NCBI GenBank assembly: GCA_023525715.1 | Contig: CM042010.1 | Span: forward strand, 158,597,907-158,661,906 | Length of the DNA: 64,000 nucleotides | Direction: 5' to 3' | Source of the DNA: Cichorium intybus | Lineage: Eukaryota > Streptophyta > Magnoliopsida > Asterales > Asteraceae | Part shown: positions 61,273-64,000 of the stretch, in pieces | How the letters are laid out: the number at the start of each line of letters is the position of its first letter | Position numbering within the stretch: the first letter of the stretch is position 1 | Notes under the pieces: model-generated | What the model was told of the DNA's origin: nothing | Databases searched by the model: none | What the model saw: only the letters and a program-made list of their open reading frames with translations | Translations under genes and position numbers: made by a program

Positions 61273-62240
61273 TGTTGGAATTTTAAGGAATAGATACAAG
61301 TTGGTGTCTTTCCTTTATCCCACATTGGTGGGGGAGAGAAAGTTTTCTGGGTTTATAACCCCATTCATTTACCAAGCATTCAAAGGCTTTAGTGGGTTAA
61401 GGGATGGGCTAAGCCCACACGTGCGCCGAGCCGGGCCGTGGACGCGAGATGGCGCGATTAGGAGCACTTTGCACTTCGCACGACGCATCGGTCGCTGAGG
61501 AGCTTTTATTTTTAATGGGGTTCGGGTCGGATCGGTTGGACCGACCCGGTCAACTGGTACGCGCGTCGCGTAAAACAACAAACCGCGCCGCGCGCTTTAG
61601 CAGATCTGAAAATCGGGATAAAGTATATCAGATCCGATTTTTGGTTAGATTTTATCCAGAATTTGAATCTTTTTCAAATTCAAACCAGTTGTTATCTGAT
61701 AATTTCGGACCCCTATAAATAGGGCCTCTAGGGTCTCATTTATTCACACCTCAATATTCTGCTCTCCCTCTCTCTCTCTACGATTTCTCTCTGTGGTTTC
61801 CGAGTATTCGCTTTGCGTTTATCTGTTCTTCCATAGCTGTTGGAACGAACGAAATTCTGCATTAAATCCTGGGGTTTTACGCTAGAAGCTTACAGCCGTC
61901 GAGCGCCGTAAAAACCTTTAAGGACAGGAGTCAATCCGTGCAGTCTCAATGACACTTATCAACGATCTTCAGGTTGGTTTTAATATTTTGTCTCGTATTT
62001 TATTTCGTCCGATAACGGGACAGTCTCCTTCTACCTTTCTATAATTAGATTTGGTCGCGTAGGATCAAATCTGATTTCTGGACGAAATTAGGTAATATGA
62101 TAATAATTGAATTTATTATTAGCGACTAATCGGTACATAATTCTCAATATTATTTATCGATTCGTCTGCTTTGGGTTTTTTCCATTATTCGGAATTAGTT
62201 TGCGATACTAATTTCCGGATTGTTTGTCTGAAATACAACA
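61273..62240 (+). mobile_element. Solo LTR with target duplication
   Basis: 968 bp, TGTTG...CAACA ends, perfect 5-bp target duplication TTTTG (61268-61272 and 62241-62245). No primer-binding site follows. It contains a clear promoter core, CCCTATAAATAGGG (TATA at 61714-61721), followed by a CT-rich leader, typical of a plant LTR. It arose presumably by recombination between two LTRs. The parent is probably Copia-like, which cannot be decided without internal sequence. A decayed relative is at 48931-49540. Confidence 0.85.
61714..61721 (+). promoter_or_regulatory. TATA box of the solo LTR
   Basis: TATAAATA within CCCTATAAATAGGGCC, a near-consensus plant TATA, with a pyrimidine-rich tract (CTCTCCCTCTCTCTCTCT) about 40-60 bases downstream. 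It could still drive transcription rightwards. Confidence 0.6.
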
Positions 62241-62737
62241 TTTTGTTCATCTTCATATCTTCTCTTTTTCCTGATCAAGGCCAAATGCAAAATCATGTTA
62301 GACAATAATAAATGAATACAATAAGAACATTGGACCCTAAAATAACAGCATATAGTTGCAACCAAAATCTAATCGGCATCTCTTTTTAATGTTGAATAAA
62401 CACAAAAGATCATGAAACCTGGGGATGTTTCCCTCCCAATGAAATGGTTGCACCACCACTATTAAGTGTTTATGCGTTGTCAGTGAGTGAGATTCATGAC
62501 TTCTCTTTCCATATTATTCTTTGTTTCCTTGCCACATGATTGTTGTGTACACTAAATTATAGGTTTTTTTAACTCTGAGTACATCTCTTGATACATGAGC
62601 TTCCCATATTACGAAAGAAACGGCAGCCATAGTTCATGGTGTTTGGTCAAATTGAAGAAAGTTTCTCACCCATTCAAGAACGACAACCATATTTAATTGT
62701 TTCACTCCTTTTTTTGTCCCTACAACTAATGACGTTA
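62241..62737. other. Intergenic, nothing recognised
   Basis: AT-rich spacer between the solo LTR and the Harbinger-like MITE; no frame or repeat recognised. Confidence 0.5.
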
Positions 62738-63060
62738 GGCTGCACGGAGTGGGCGTGAATTTTGCCGGAGGCATCCCACATGGCACTCCATGCCGGCGGC
62801 AACACCGCCCCCTGGGTGCGGCATGGACGAGCGGCAATTGTTGAGTGGCATAAATGTGACGCATTCTCTCTCCTCTTTTGTGGTCAATATTCGTGGCTTT
62901 TGAGACATGAATACATAGGTAGAAAAGATTCCCATTCCCACAATGTTGGAGGCACCACCCCCTGACTGCAACATAAATCTGGATGTCGGCAACAAAACTG
63001 ACGTGGCGCCTACGTGGCAGTCTTGCCTCCCAAATGTTGGAGGCACCACTCCCTTCAGCC
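62738..63060. mobile_element. PIF/Harbinger (Tourist-like) MITE
   Basis: 323 bp flanked by TTA (62735-62737 and 63061-63063), the Harbinger target duplication. Ends are GGCTGCACGGAGTGG and, reversed, GGCTGAAGGGAGTGG. The interior is unusually GC-rich and repeats GTTGGAGGCACCAC. Minus-strand frames across it (62634-63157) are artefacts of this composition. Confidence 0.75.
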
Positions 63061-63063
63061 TTA

Positions 63064-64000
63064 ACAGAGGGAAATGCACGTAAAAGAACTGTTTGCCCCT
63101 GCATTTATTATTAGCATACGAAAAACAGAGAAACGCAAAGCCTATATGATGAAACAATAGAACCCAAGAACCCTATTGATGTTCCTCAACCACCAAACAT
63201 TTTGGGGAAAGTTCCTTAAGAAAATTAAAACTAAATCTCCCATTTTATCAGATGACCAAGAAAAATATAAATTCGAATCTACGATAAATAGGAAAAATAA
63301 AACCTAAAAATACAAAAAAAAATTGAAAACTTTGAACATACCTTTGCGGCAACCAAGCCAGGCAAAATAAAACCTAAAAAAATTGACAACATTAGCACTT
63401 CCATGTTCTAAACCATCATTATAATATAATGAAATCAGTATGGGTGTCGGACGAAGGGAATCACATTTGAGCGGATTCTGGACAACGTCAAAGTTGCCCA
63501 TGTGAAGAACACAAACAATTTGAGAGGATTAAATATGAAATTAAAGCATACTTATTGAAATTATCGACAGATTATATGATGAGATTGAGATTTCTGGTCG
63601 ACCCCATCAACGAAGGATACACCGACAACCTCGTTCAACAATGTGTCTGTAGAGAGGGGAAGATGAGAAATTCCTCGTCGTCATCTAACGCCCATGTTTG
63701 TGTCCTCCCTAATCTTTCGGAAAAGAGACACCATTGCTGATGAAAACATTTGTCATACGAAACGTGTTCTCTCCAATTGACGATTAGTATTGATCCCAAA
63801 ATACTTGACGACAAAAGCAGCGAGAAAGCGTGCCCTAACTTCCTCCACAAAAATTTGTAGATGAACGGAGGAAGCTCTTTTTTGCGATAAAGAATAACAG
63901 TTTGAGATTGTTTAAGTCCGGATAACAAAAATAAGGCATTCAAGAAAGTTGAAGGGGTGTGTAACCGGTCGGAAATGACACGACGATCGGATGATAAATA
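63064..64000. other. Intergenic to the window end, no gene recognised
   Basis: A slightly less AT-rich segment lies at 63590-63760. Frames there on both strands show no family signature or splice-site support. A gene beginning beyond the window cannot be excluded. Confidence 0.35.

Noticed and set aside
62634..63157. Overlapping 140-156-codon frames on the minus strand
   Set aside because: They coincide with a GC-rich Harbinger-like MITE with TTA duplications and have no family resemblance.

Overview
This is a plant nuclear window. Its genes have short coding exons with GT-AG introns, and they sit in AT-rich sequence full of plant-type transposons (a Tekay-like Ty3 chromovirus, hAT, Mutator, Harbinger and Helitron relics). 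The gene families point to a eudicot. An asterid such as an Asteraceae species is only a guess. All three host genes lie on the minus strand, and their exons were built here by reading splice sites by eye.

Positions 1-10271: a complete, very young LTR retrotransposon (324-8966, target duplication ATGAA, two 1904-bp LTRs with one difference seen) has inserted into an older, related LTR. That older LTR also carries a small hAT element. Positions 12430-14234: a three-exon gene for a 549-residue DCD-domain protein. Positions 15737-20140: a repeat zone with four long (TA)n arrays, two copies of a dispersed repeat with microsatellite tails, and a TIR element between two arrays. Positions 20141-25529: intergenic, with another degenerate LTR. 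Positions 25530-31791: a ten-exon gene of the dehydroquinate dehydratase/shikimate dehydrogenase family, 514 residues. It has lost several dehydratase active-site residues and carries Gly at the two shikimate-site positions that, as I recall, separate quinate from shikimate dehydrogenases. It has no evident plastid transit peptide, so a cytosolic quinate (or related) dehydrogenase is my favoured reading.

Positions 35633-36973: a Mutator-like element with about 430-bp terminal inverted repeats and a 9-bp target duplication. Positions 37470-43137 and 54574-56879 hold the most unusual structure: chains in which long (TA)n arrays alternate with different non-coding TIR elements (array-element-array-element). 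The element ends share sequence, and most interiors carry many copies of a short palindrome of the form ATTCT-n(2-5)-AGAAT. One element contains a nested 1.4-kb Helitron. The arrangement fits serial insertion into TA microsatellites, as described for the rice Micron elements.

Positions 44611-50072: two hAT-like elements with target duplications and LTR relics. Positions 52066-53626: a two-exon gene for a 187-residue, probably organelle-targeted protein whose family I cannot name. Positions 59940-63060: a Helitron end, a solo LTR with target duplication TTTTG, and a Harbinger-like MITE. I see no tRNA, rRNA or CRISPR. The three host genes show no sign of working together.
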